Positions 1 through 10,992 of a stretch of 64,000 nucleotides of DNA are shown one piece after another. The stretch is from Carettochelys insculpta (lineage: Eukaryota; Chordata; Testudines; Carettochelyidae): assembly GCF_033958435.1 (NCBI RefSeq), contig NC_134142.1, forward strand, positions 101,317,001-101,381,000, given 5' to 3'. Within the stretch, counting starts at the first letter, position 1. Each line of letters begins with the position of its first letter. Under the pieces are notes generated by a model, which made no database searches, was not told the DNA's origin, and was given only the letters and a program-made list of their open reading frames with translations. Position numbers and translations under genes: made by a program.

Positions 1-946
1 ATAAGTCAGGGTGACAACACCATGCCATCCTTAATGGTGCACTGCTGCTGGCTGTTGCTCTACTTCATGGGTGGGTTCCCAGCCATCAGCCACTGATTTC
101 TAATTCTGAAGGTAGTGCCAAACCAGCAGCCATGCAGAACGAAGGGCAGAAGAAGCACAATCCCCCCCAACACACACACACCAATAATCTTGCAATTCCC
201 CCAACCACAACTCTTGTTTGAGTCACAATCCATACAACACCAGGACACTTCAGATTTCAATAGCTGAAATCATAAAATTTACTATCTTTGAATTCCTATG
301 ACCATGAAATTGACCAATATGGACCACAAAATTGGTAGGGTCTGAATTGTGAGGCTGAGGAGAGCCCAATATAAGAAAAAACAGACCAAAAGTTTCAAAC
401 ATAGGGGCATAAAGTTAAGCATGTAAATCCATATTTAGAAGCATACACAAAAGCAGCCTGATTTTCAGCATACACAGCTTCCATTGACTCTAGAAGAAAC
501 ATCACATGTTCATCTCTAAAAACTGCACCTATTTGGTGTCCGACCAAGTTTGCAAAGTTTTCCCAAGGACCCCAGACTTGCAAAGCACCATTTGTTTGCA
601 CTTGCTTTAGCTGCAAAGATCAAAGGCAGCTTGGAGAGATCCAGGTCTTAGTTTGTTTCACCTGAAGGCAAAACACAGCTTTATGGTATTAAAGTAGAAC
701 ATTGCACTACGTTCCTGATCATTTGGTACTCCCATCAAAGAAAACAGAAAAGCTTCCATGTGCAGCTGGGTGAGGTTCTGAATAAAGAAACAAAAACATG
801 AACTGAAATTGTAAATCGTTACTTAATATTACCTGTTGATTACTGACAGAGTACCACTGTGAATCTAATTCTTGCATTATTTTACTTGTTTTAATGGGGC
901 AAAGCAGTATCTCAGTTTTTCTTTATCACTGCGGATGTAACTAACC
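1..946. other. Non-genic DNA with repeat fragments
   Basis: No convincing gene. Around 240-343 there is a fragment ending ATTGGTAGGGTCTG that matches the right terminus of the element at 26139-27143. Around 410-490 the text resembles a dispersed amniote repeat whose copies contain 'cctgattttca...cccattgac'. The minus-strand reading frame at 395-616 lies over this repeat and is not supported as a gene. Confidence 0.5.
240..343. mobile_element. Right-end fragment of the GGGCCCTACC family
   Basis: The stretch with 'accatgaaattgacc' and 'aaaattggtagggtctg' parallels the right end of the 26139-27143 element (tggctgtgaaattggtagggcc). The left end and body are absent, so this is a truncated copy. 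The family is not named with certainty. Confidence 0.5.
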
Positions 947-1671
947 CGGGGTCAGCAATCTGCAGCTTCGGAGCCACACGTGGCTCTTTAAGGAACCAGG
1001 TAAGGCTCTGAGAGCTGCCACTGCTGACTCCTCTTGCAGCTCTGGAGGCTGCTGCTGCTTAAACAAAAATCTAAATTCAGTTGCTGCAGCTGAGCCAATT
1101 GAATTTAGTTATTTTGTTTAAATTATGGCAGCTGGAGCTGCTCAGTCATCAGCTGTGGCAGGGAGCCTGGAAGAGAAAGCTAGCTGGGCAGGTAGCTGCT
1201 CCACATGGGCAGAAGTCTAAGTTGGCAGGAGAGCTGGGGGGGAGGGGACCACAGGCAGCCAAGCCCGCCTCTGCCGGAGCCACGCAGTCGTGCCAAGGAG
1301 GAGGCAGCAGCCGCAGCAGAACTGCACGTGCTAAGGTGAGTTAAGCCAGGGGAGGGGGGGAGTTTGGGGTTCAGGGGGGTTAAGCCTGGGTGTGGGGGAG
1401 GTAGGTTGGGGTAAGGGGACTAATCCTGGGGATGGGGGGGTGAGTTTGCAGTTTGGGGTGGTAAAGCCTGGAGATGGAGGTAACAACTTTCTAACTGATA
1501 CAAATCATTGTGTGTGCACTGTTCTTAAAATAGTGGTGATAAAATGTACCATTTGATGTTACTTATTAAGGACTGTCGCATATTCATGTCCATTGTGGCT
1601 CCTGAAGGATTGATTTTTGTAACTGAATTCGAAAAAATGGCTCTTCTCACTACTTCAGTTGCAGACTCCTG
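947..1671. mobile_element. Non-autonomous hAT element with 8-bp target duplication
   Basis: The left end CGGGGTCAGCAATCTGCAGC and the right end GTTGCAGACTCCTG are imperfect inverted repeats. They are flanked by aactaacc (939-946) and gactaacc (1672-1679), an 8-bp target duplication with one mismatch, which is diagnostic of the hAT superfamily. Just inside each end is a gagccaca/tgtggctc motif. The 725-bp body is GC- and G-rich and encodes no transposase, so the element depended on an enzyme supplied elsewhere. Open frames inside it are low-complexity by-products. Confidence 0.8.
1345..1475. repeat. G-rich degenerate tandem repeat inside the hAT element
   Basis: Units of roughly 45-60 bp of the form 'gttaagcctgg...ggggg...gtttggggt' repeat about three times with drift. 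The plus strand is strongly G-rich and could form G-quadruplexes (inferred). It is internal to the hAT element. Confidence 0.55.
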
Positions 1672-1679
1672 GACTAACC

Positions 1680-4600
1680 TCATACACTTACTTATGCTGG
1701 GCTCTAAGGCATTTGGTTATAAATGTTGCAGAAGTGTGTCAGACTACAGTAACAACAAAGCTCTATTTTCTTTTATATCATACAAATTTCTGCAGACAGG
1801 CTTATTTTTCTAATAAGACAAATTTTGCTGGAAGAAACACATTGTCAGCTTGCCAAGATCACAAGGGTTGTGCCAGATCAGCCTAAAAGAGCAAATTGCC
1901 ATAGGCCTCACCTTGAATAGGGAGGTGTGCCCTGCAGCGCTTTTACATATAGATGGAGTGTGTTTCATAGAGCATTTAGCTATTTTGAAGTCTGGGTTTG
2001 TACCAATTTGGAATGAAAACCCAAAAGTTAGAAATTCTGTTTGAAAGTGAATTGAGCCCTGGCAAGCTGCCCCAAGCAGTAGATTCTGAGAGCCTGAGCT
2101 GCCAAGAAGCATGAGCCTGGGAGCTGGGACTCCTGGCTTCCTATCAGTCTATCAGGTAGGATGCTGAGAGTCCAGGAGCCTGGAAGCTATGGGAGCCTAG
2201 GCTGCCAAGGAGCAGCAAATGACACATCCACACTCTTAGCTCTCTGCCAGCCCATCAGGTGACCGCTGAGGATCCTGAGCAGTAACTTGGCATATTTTAT
2301 TGCCACTTCCTCACTGCAAAACATTGAGATGGATAAGCCAGCAAATTCTGACTAAAATGTTCAAGCAAAATGTTTCCGGTCAGATGTGCTTAGGAGAAGA
2401 GGGAGCACTACATTCTGGAAACTACGCAGTATGGAATTAGTCTGCATAGTCAAGGACCGGGAACCATGAATTGCATTTTGGCACTTGAAAAGCCACGTTT
2501 TGGAGCATTCTTACTATAGAGTTAAGAGAACAAAATAGGAAGCACAGAGTTCAATGAACGTTAGCAGCCCAGCATACATTGCAGACAGAAACGTGCAGCC
2601 CCCACTAAACAAACAAAACTATTTAAATGTTTCAAGATTATTCGATTCTGGGTTGTGATGATCCTTTGGACATTTTACTCCTCAAAATTTTAATACTGGT
2701 ACAGAAAACATCATGCCTTATTCATATCTTTCTATTTTAAGAAGTCAGATATTAGTGAGCCACCACAATGCTGATGGCCCAGAATCTTTTTTTTCTGGTT
2801 TGGAACTGCATAAAATATAAGCTTGTCAGAGAACCATGTAAGTAACAATCAATTTCCACATATATAGTGTCTGTCTGACCAATTTTACTACCACCTTCTG
2901 CACAGGCTATTTTCTAACCCCCTGCTGTGGTAATTTAAAGAGAACCTAGATTCCCTAACTCTGCTACATTTCAGTACAATCCACATATCAAGCACACTGC
3001 TTTTTATTTAATTATTCAATGTGATCTCTGAAAAGCCAAAATTATACAGGAGGCAATTTTCATATTTCATAAAAAAGAAGAGAATTGAGACCAATAGCAG
3101 GAATGAAAAAATTAAGATGTCAGTATCAGATCTGATGAGCAAATGAAGGATGCTCTGATTAGCAGATAGAAGTTTTGTACCACTCAGACTTGAAATGGAG
3201 TCCAAAATGGAGTCACAGTAAAATGTGTGTGGTTAGTTCACCACTAAACTCAGATCAGAAGAACAACACATGTTTCTGGGCACATTTTGCCAAATGCACT
3301 GGCAGTAACACTGTTTACAGATCATCAACAGACAATTAGCTCTTCCCTTGTCTACTTAGAACAATACAAAGGATAGCGTGCGGGTGAGCACATGGAAGAT
3401 GCTCTATTGTGTACCTTGAGCCTTATTCTACATGTTCCCTGCAATACTAAAGTCAGAACGCATTCAGGTTCACAAGATTACAGGACTTGATCCCTTTTGA
3501 GCACAGATATAAAGAAGGTTGCAGTGCCTGAGCCTTCCAAACACCACACATCAATGACAACTGCTGCATACGGTCGTATTCCACTTCTGGCTACATTTTT
3601 TCTTCATTTGGCTTCAAAACTGAGAAGCTTATATTTGGAAAATAGCCTGAAACATAGTTTTCAAATGAAGGCAGATAAACAAAAGGATTTTTGATTAGAA
3701 GTGATTCAGAAGAAAAAAGTGCATATGTCTCAGAAGGGTGATGAATACTGGGACACAGCTACAATTTGTGATAACATTTAACCTCTTGCCCTCAATTTAG
3801 AGCCTGTAAGATGGTAAATGAATACCAATGTGTCAATAAATGAGGACAAACACAAGCTGGGTTATAATGACAGAAACCTTTCCCCCCAACAATATGCTCT
3901 TTGTGTCTCAGATTGTGGGAGTAGTGCATGGAATTGAAATTCTTTCATCTACGGGCTTACATAGGCTGTAAAGGGTTAAATCAGGAAGACTGCTCAAACA
4001 CCTGCGGCAGCCAGTTCATCTGCTCTCCCAACACAGTGGCCCTGCAGGTCACTGCTCTTTAAAATCTGTCTGCTAGCACCAAGCCAATATCTGTCAGCAC
4101 CGCAGCTGTATTACACAGCAGTTGGCACAGAGAAAATAATTCTCTGTTAATAGGATTTAGAAAATATGCAGAACATTAACTAAATGTATGCAGCAACTGG
4201 CTTTAGTTCATTTTATTTACTTAGCAAAGGCTATTGCTCTGTAAATAGCAGGGCACTGGTAAACAAGTTTTCTTTCCTATGGTCAACCAAGGCATGAGTG
4301 GGGAAAAAAGTGCAGATCAGACAAAATCATCAAAGGACAAATGCAGCACCAGTTTTAACAGTCCCTTCTTGACTTCTTAATTTTCAGACTTTTAAAAAAA
4401 CAAAAACAAAAAAAACACGCTTTCTGATGAGAGCTGAGAGTGCTCAGCACTGGACCAAGAGCAGGGAAATTCAAACTACTATTCATCAATTTAACTATTA
4501 CTTCCCTGCCCACTCAATTGAAGTTGGCTGCTATTCCAGGATCCAGTATTATTCTGCCTGAAAGTCTGTAAAATCCTTCTAATAAAGAGACAACTATTGT

Positions 4601-6261
4601 GTGGTAGTCCAAATATTAGACCTACCAACTGCTCAGACCTCTTGTCACTCCACTACTCACACTGTTTCATGATTCTCCAGTTAAAGCTGCCATTTCCCAG
4701 GTTCTCCTCCCTGGCACCTACCCTCTCTGGCTCTAGTTTAGTCTATGCACAGGCCACTTTTCCCTGGTGCCCCCGCAGATCTAGGTACATTCATATCCAT
4801 CTCTTGTTCATTCTAAAATGTTGCAGCAGTCTCCAGTCTTCTTGGCATTCCCCTTTGGCACTGGTATCTGCAGTTTTCACTTGGCTTGAAATGGCTTGAG
4901 CAGCAGCAGGGGAGCTCTTAGGAGCCCTGCAGTAACAATAGCATTTAGGAGGAAATAAAAGCCAGTCAAGAATCAACAGTCAGTGGAAGTACCAGCAAAG
5001 CCTTCTCCAGAGAGAAAAAGTCAGTATGTGTGTGTGGATAAAGTGTATTATATAATCTGGGGAAATGCCCTCTCAATTTTTAATGCTCTGAGTTAATATC
5101 TCAACTTGTTCTGAGTTGATTATCTGCATATATCTCAACCCACCATGTTAAAAATGGGGAGGGTATTTCCCCTTCCAGTTTGCCCTTGTAACTCCAGTAA
5201 GATGTTACAAAGCAAGCTGCAGGGCTGACCAACACTGGCACATGTTTTTCTGCACACCTGGGATGGGCATCACTCAGAGTTCCTTCGTGCCACTACTTAA
5301 TTAGCAGGAGCAATTTACTTCTGATCACCCCCAATGCTGTGTGTTTAAACAGACTTGGCCTTCCACAGCCAGGGGCTAGGTTTTATTTGCAGATCAAATT
5401 AGAGGCTGCTGAAATCCATCATCATCTCACCTCTCTGCACAAGGAGCCAGCTCTTCTCTCTCTCTATGGGGTGAAATGAAAATGGGCTTGGTTGCCTAGA
5501 AACCTGAATGATCATCTTCTAGGTTAAAGCAGAGCAACTTCTGGCCTGTTGAATCAGTGAGAGTGAGCTAAGAGAACAGTTGGTGGTGTCCTGCTACCAT
5601 AGTCTCTCTGTCACCAGCTGTAGGACACAGAGGTGGTTTACTTGCCTCCAGAAGACTGCCACCTGAAGCACAAGCTATGTAATTTAAAGCCAAAATATAA
5701 AAATACTCAGAACAATTTCTTCACATTATATAAATATTTCCTCATGTAGCATTAGGAAAGGACCTCTTCCTACAGTGTCACAAGACTTAATCTATACCCT
5801 CCAAGCCCCTGATGCTGCAAAGTTGACTCACCCTTGTCACTTTATGCACTATGACTGATTTCAGTGGAACTATTCAAACCATGCAAAGTTAAGCACATCC
5901 ATCAGTCTTTGCCAAATTTGGACCCAAGAATACAGTACTTTTTGCCCAACTTCAAGATCCAAGAGACAATTTCAACAGGATCATTTATCCAAAGGAGGTT
6001 AACAGTATAATGTAATAGTAATTACATCACTATTACTACTATACTCTTATCCAGCAACATCTGTAATCCAGCATGATTTTATTCAGCTGGATGCCCACTT
6101 ATGGGTGTGGCCAAGTTTCCCACTGTTCCATAAGGTTTGTTTACAGCCACCAGCCCTGGCTCTGTGTTTTGTGCTGTTATTTAGCTGTAATTTACCCCCA
6201 AATGTCTTGTAAGACCCCAGTAAGCAATACAAGTGTTGGTAATGCTACTAGATATTAACCT
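1680..6261. other. Non-genic AT-rich DNA
   Basis: No gene recognised. Frames here are short and lack family motifs. Noted inside: two imperfect copies of a roughly 75-bp unit at about 2080-2230 (gagcctg...gctgccaagaagcatg and gagcctaggctgccaaggagcag), a T/A-rich tract near 4390-4420, and a short repeat at 5805-5910. The remainder looks unique. Confidence 0.45.
5805..5910. repeat. Short quasi-palindromic interspersed repeat
   Basis: The segment reads 'cctgatgctgcaaag...gatttcagtggaactattc...gcaaagttaagcaca', resembling palindromic repeats scattered through amniote genomes in which a 'ttcagtgg(g)ac' centre is flanked by arms rich in acttacgcac-like text. This copy is degenerate. The assignment rests on recall of the family. 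Confidence 0.35.
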
Positions 6262-6333
6262 CCCATGGTTCTGCAAATTCTCTCATTTGACACAGGCCTC
6301 ACAGATGCCAGACTAGAGAGGCTCAACATGTAC
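6262..6333. mobile_element. Terminal fragment of a Tigger-like element
   Basis: Reverse-complemented, this reads GTTGAGCCTCTCTAGTCTGG..., then a GAGAATTTGCAG motif. The same pairing occurs at 24457-24530 and, reverse-complemented, near 63733-63783. Only one end is visible here, followed by TA. Confidence 0.45.
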
Positions 6334-6413
6334 TAATAGTACCAGATGCAACTCTGCAAATAAGGTTTGCACTTAAGCCAGGGATAAAGTCTTTTTAATG
6401 TATAATAAACATA

Positions 6414-6806
6414 CAGTTGAACCTCAGAGCTATAAACCTCCAGTTACAAACTGACCAGCTAACACAAATTTTTTACACCCAGACATACAAAATCAGGCAG
6501 CAGCAGAGATCAACAACAACAAAAGCCCCACACAAATACAGTACAGTATTGTGTTAAATGTAAACTAGTAAAAGTAATGGGAAAGTTTTTTTTTGTTTGT
6601 TTGTTTTTTTTTTTTTAAAAAACTAGATAAGGAAACTGTTTCCAAGCGTATTTCAGTTAGTTGGTTAAAGGCAGCATTAATTTTGCACAGTAAAATATCA
6701 AATCTGCACCAAGCCAATGTTCATTTGCAAGCTTTTGAAACAACTATAATGATCTGTTCAGAGTTATGAACGTCCATTCCTGAAAAGCTTATAACTGAAG
6801 GTTCTG
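6414..6806. mobile_element. Tigger/pogo-like non-autonomous element
   Basis: Starts CAGTTGAACCTCAGAGCTAT directly after a TA dinucleotide (6412-6413). It ends with 'gttcagagttatgaac...ataactgaaggttctg', the degenerate inverted form. The interior is AT-rich with no open frame. The ends and TA target are typical of pogo/Tigger elements of the Tc1/mariner superfamily. The right TA has mutated to CA. Confidence 0.65.
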
Positions 6807-6866
6807 CAGAATGAATTTTCTGATAATTACAAGAAAGCTTATGAGTTACAGTTTATTTTATAAATA

Positions 6867-6930
6867 CCCATGAAAGCTCACTACCTAATAAAGACAATTG
6901 TTAGTCTTTAGGATGCTACAGGCCTGACTG
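6867..6930 (+). mobile_element. 5'-truncated copy of the fold-back retroposon family
   Basis: The text 'cccatgaaagctcac..acctaataaa..gttagtcttta' matches the right arm of the 13597-14041 element. Copies here and at 45737 both begin at the CCCA(C/T) side of the conserved hairpin. No target duplication was identified. Confidence 0.55.
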
Positions 6931-8100
6931 GTTCTTTATATGTGATTATAAAGTGCCTAGCACACTGGGCAGAGCCATCTGCATCCATAGGACAGTTCAG
7001 GACAAGCCCTGGACCCTGTGATTTGGGGGACCCCAGGAACCCCAGAGCCTGGGAATTCCCCTGGGAAGGGGGTGGTCTAGTGACAGCAGCAGGCATCACA
7101 GGAAGCAAAGGGACCAGCCCCAGCCCTGCTTTGGTCTTACTGCTGCTAGCTACTCACTCTTCAGAATCAGTCTCCCTCTTAAGCCCCCAAAGCTTCTAGG
7201 ATTCATTAGCAAGAGCTCCCATGAAAAAACCCTTCTCATGTGGTGTATCTTGATGCACTAACTGCACATAAGTATTATCCACACAGCCAGCCAGACCTTC
7301 TCATACTAACTGCCTCCAGTCACAGCTGCACATAAATAGATTCCCGACAGCTTCCTGCCCCCAGTCTCTAGAGACAGCATTATCAGTACATTACCAGCCA
7401 AGAAGGTGAAAACAAGGGAATGGAACTAGTAAGGGGGAGGGGAGAATAAAATGAAAAATACACAGCAGCTGGTCAGTGAGACTTGATTTTCAACTCTAAT
7501 CTCAGCTTGTGCAGTTGTCTATGGGGGAGAAATGGCACAATTTGCATGACAAGAGCCAAGTGCACTGAATGGTGGCAAATCAATTCTGCAAAAGGAGATA
7601 AAGCGAAATATACCTAATGTTTTAGCAGAAAGGTAGGAATTCAACTCCCATAATGTCAGATGATATTGATTAAAACTGACATTTTGTTTTATTCTGCCCC
7701 CATTTAGGCCTCAGAAACAACTAAGCATTATAAAGACACATTTGTCTTACATACATGTAAATATACTTCAGTGTTGAAGAGAATGATGTAAACTCCACCT
7801 CCCTTAAAAGTGCAGCCCTTGGAACTCGGAAAGGCTGAGCTGTCTAGTGTTATAAAGCAAGGATACTGAGCTCAGTCCTAAATTCAGTAACTAGCATAAC
7901 TGTCAGTGAAGATACTGGGAGGGAAAAATAAAGCTGCAAAGACATGCTGGAATTTTTTAATTAATGGGATCATATCTTTATAAAAATCTTTGAACAACTT
8001 AAATAAAGTTCACTCATCTTCTCTGAAATATAAAACAATCCTCCTTCGGTTCACTGAGTAGCCAGGGTGATGAGATTGGGGGAGAATTGCCTTGAAGGTA

Positions 8101-8116
8101 TTTTTTTTTTTTTTTT
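8101..8116. repeat. Poly(T) tract
   Basis: Sixteen consecutive T residues on the plus strand. Confidence 0.9.
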
Positions 8117-8483
8117 AAAGAAACTGATGATTAAAGAGCTATACATTTGCTTAAACAAAAGCCCCTTTCTATCTTTAACGCATCCACAAATGGTTTCCTA
8201 AAAACTTGGATTTCATCTTTAATAATGCTGTAGAATATAATAACACTGATTAGAACTACTGAATTTAATAAACTAAGAGTTTTTTTAAATGTGCACCTGT
8301 CTTCTGTGATTAAAAAGCAATTTTCTTAATCTCTAGCAGTCTCCCCAGTTTAATTATCTCATTAAACAGTCTAATTTTTAAAGAAGACAATTCATCTGTA
8401 TCTGATTTATTGATCTGACAAGAGTAATGTATGGTAAAAGAAAAAAGTGACTTTCCACCAATAAACACTGCAGCCAGTTTATC

Positions 8484-8502
8484 AAAAAAAAAAAAAAAAA
8501 AA
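8484..8502. repeat. Poly(A) tract
   Basis: Nineteen consecutive A residues. No recognisable retroposon body is attached. Confidence 0.9.
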
Positions 8503-9006
8503 GTGTGACTGAATGCAGACAGGAGAAATAGGAAATTCATGAAGAATATTTGAAAAAAATTCTGCAGCAGTTTTAATAAAAACCAATTCCTTCTATTTTA
8601 TAGTGTCAAAGAAATATTGCAACAAAGCTTCATTTCTAAGTTTAATCTTATTTACAGTATTACATGACACCAAGGATAAATTATGACTCACCCCAAGGCC
8701 AGATACAGAACTGCAGAAGTTTTACCTCCATGTAGGGTTATGCTGATAATGGAGTCCTAGCCCTGTCTGAACTACAGCCCCTACTACTTCAGGGAAGAAT
8801 TCCAGGCCTCATTTTTGCCAGCATAAAATGTGGCCAAGGAACATTTTTCCTCCCGAAGCAAGGAAGAGCAGTCAAAATACAGCCAGTGCCTCCTTGAGCA
8901 CCAAGCTTTTTAGTATTTTAGCACTATGCTTGTTGGAATTCTTGCACTTCAATCTCATTCCCCAAACCCCTTGATCTGGCTAGAGTGGCCCCTTCATGTT
9001 CTGCTA

Positions 9007-9190
9007 AGCTACGTCTACACGTGAACCCTACATCGAAGTAGCTTATTTCGATGTAGCGACATCGAAATAGGCTATTTCGATGAATAACGTCTACATGTCC
9101 TCCAGGGCTGGCAAAGTCGACGTTCAACGTCGATGTTGCGCAGCACCACATCGAAATAGGCGCTGCGAGGGAACGTCTACACGCCAAAGT
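9007..9190. repeat. Left terminal repeat and TCGAAA-rich subterminal region
   Basis: Contains the 17-bp terminal repeat followed by at least six TTTCGA/TCGAA(A/G) motifs in both orientations, plus an 'acgtcgacgttcaacgtcgat' style palindrome near 9112-9135. In PIF/Harbinger elements such subterminal motifs are likely binding sites for the Myb-like partner or the transposase (inferred). Confidence 0.7.
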
Positions 9191-9364
9191 AGCACACATC
9201 GAAATAAGGGTGCCAGGCACAGCTTCAGAGAGGGTCACAGGGCAGACTAGCGCTTCAGGGGCAACAGCTAGCCGCTCCCTTAAAGGGCCCCTCCCAGACA
9301 CACTCCGCTCGCACAGCACGCGGTCTGCAGAGCCATAGGCACGCACACCTCGAGCGACGCAGTC

Positions 9365-10705
9365 ATGATGGACCCCTAGCAGCAGCCGGCAGAGGTCCAC
9401 CCAGCCGCCCCTGCAGGAGTAGTGCTCGCCCTGCTCCATGCCATGCAGGAGGCAGCTGAGCACCTCCTTGCCACAGAGGAGGAGCTGCCCGCAGGGGAGG
9501 AGGACGCAACCCCCAACCCTGCAGCACCCTGCCCCCACCTCATATGCCACTGGCTGTGGAGCTACCCCACGAGCACCGACTGGTGGGAGCGGCTGGTGCT
9601 CGGAGAGTGGGACGACGACCGCTGACTCAGGAACTTTCGCATGAGCCGGCAGACATTTCTGGAGCTATGCCAGTGGCTCACCCCCGCACTCGGGCACCAG
9701 GACACCGCCATGCGGCATGCCCTCAGTGTGGAGAAACGGGTCGGCATCGCTGTCTGGAAGCTGGCCACTCCAGACAGCTACCGATCTGTGGGCTGGCAGT
9801 TTGGCGTCGGCAAGGCCACCATCAGGGCTGTCCTCATGGAGGTAAGAGGACCCAAGGGGGGAGGGGGTGGAGGCAGCCCTGGCAGGGGAGGGCCCCACAC
9901 ACCCTGCTCACCCCTCATTGGTGCTCCCCCATGTGCTTCTCCTGCAGGTCATCCGTGCCATCAACACCATGCTCCTCCACAGGCTCATGAGGCTTGGGGA
10001 CCCAGTTGCCGCCATTGCGGGCTTTGCCACCCTGGGCTTCCCCAATTGCTTCAGGGCTCTGGATGGGACTCTCAAATCCCCATCCGTGCCCCGGAGCACA
10101 GTGGAGGACGTTACATCAACAGGATGGGATACCACTCAGTGGTCCTCCAGGCCTTGGTGGACAGCCGGGGCCGTTTCCTGGACATTTATGTGGGCTGGCC
10201 TGGTGGCACCCACAACGCCCAGGTATTCCGGAACTTGGGCCTGTGCTGCCAGCTGGAGGCGGGGACCTACATACCCCAGCGGGAGATCCCTGTGGGGGAC
10301 ACCACCATGCCCCTCTGCATCATCGCAGATGCGGCATACCCCCTCTGGCCTTGGCTCATGCACCCGTACAGGGGCCATCTGTCTGCCAGCCAGGAGCGCT
10401 TCAACCAGTGCCTGAACCACGCGTGCCAGGTGGCGGAGCGCTCATTTGGCCGCCTCAAAGGGCGCTGGAGGTGTCTCCTCACCCGCCTTGATGCGGGCCC
10501 CACCAACATCCCCCAGATTGTGGGTGCGTGCAGCACCCTACACAACCTGGTGGAGAGCAAGGGGGAGGCCTTCTTTCAGGGGTGGGCTGTGGAGGCCAGC
10601 AGGGCCGATGTGCAGCCACCCGCTGCCCCCAGTCACCAGGTGGACCCTGAAGGGACCCGGGTCCCGGAGGCCCTGCGGGCCCAGTTCGATGAGGCCGTGG
10701 GGTGA
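9365..10705 (+). pseudogene. Harbinger DDE transposase, inactivated
   Basis: Encodes the nuclease that cuts and joins transposon ends in PIF/Harbinger elements. Exon 1 runs from ATG at 9365 to 9841. The donor is G|GTAAGA and the acceptor TGCAG|GTC, removing a 106-bp intron (9842-9947), phase 0; exon 2 ends at TGA 10703-10705. The DDE_Tnp_4-type triad is visible: Asp in ALDGT (10062-10064), Asp in IIADAAYPL (10328-10330) and Glu in AERSFGRLKGRW (10436-10438). The N-terminal region has TDWWERLVLGEWDD and RMSRQTFLELC, followed by a helix-turn-helix-like stretch. Lesions: TAG at 9377-9379 (probably from CAG), TGA at 9623-9625 (probably from TGG), and a length change near 10069-10077 that puts the first Asp out of frame with the rest. 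A residual open frame of 354 codons spans 9641-10705 by reading through the intron. Confidence 0.9.
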
Positions 10706-10812
10706 ATGGGGGCGGGCCCCCCACTGCCCCCCCATCCTCCACGACACTCCCTGCCCCTATGCCCACACCACAGAGCAACCCAACAGCACACCCCCACCAC
10801 TTTTCTTGTACA

Positions 10813-10818
10813 AATAAA
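10813..10818 (+). terminator. Polyadenylation signal of the transposase gene
   Basis: AATAAA lies about 110 bp after the transposase stop and is followed by GT-rich 'gttgtttgtg', the usual arrangement for vertebrate 3' end processing. It falls in the spacer between the two convergent genes. Confidence 0.6.
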
Positions 10819-10992
10819 AGCAGACAGTTGTTTGTGAAATCAAACATCTTTACTGGAACTCTTATTAATTATAGAAATTCTAACATATATGTATATTACT
10901 ATAAAAACAGGGATAACAAGGAAGGGGAGAACTATTTACATGGGGGGGTAAGGATCAGCCATTGAAAACGGGGGTCACAAATAAATAACTAT

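Larger units (their letters stand above)
6931..8923. other. Non-genic AT-rich DNA
   Basis: No gene or mobile element recognised. A GC-richer patch at about 6960-7130 produces overlapping open frames on both strands without recognisable motifs. Two homopolymer tracts are listed separately. Confidence 0.45.

Noticed and set aside
395..616. Minus-strand open frame of 73 codons with a protein-like composition
   Set aside because: It overlaps text resembling a dispersed amniote repeat, has no recognised domain, and lacks convincing splice or promoter context.
8924..9550. Minus-strand frame of 208 codons over the left end of the Harbinger
   Set aside because: It runs antisense through the terminal repeat and the transposase N-terminal exon; it is a shadow of GC-rich transposon DNA.
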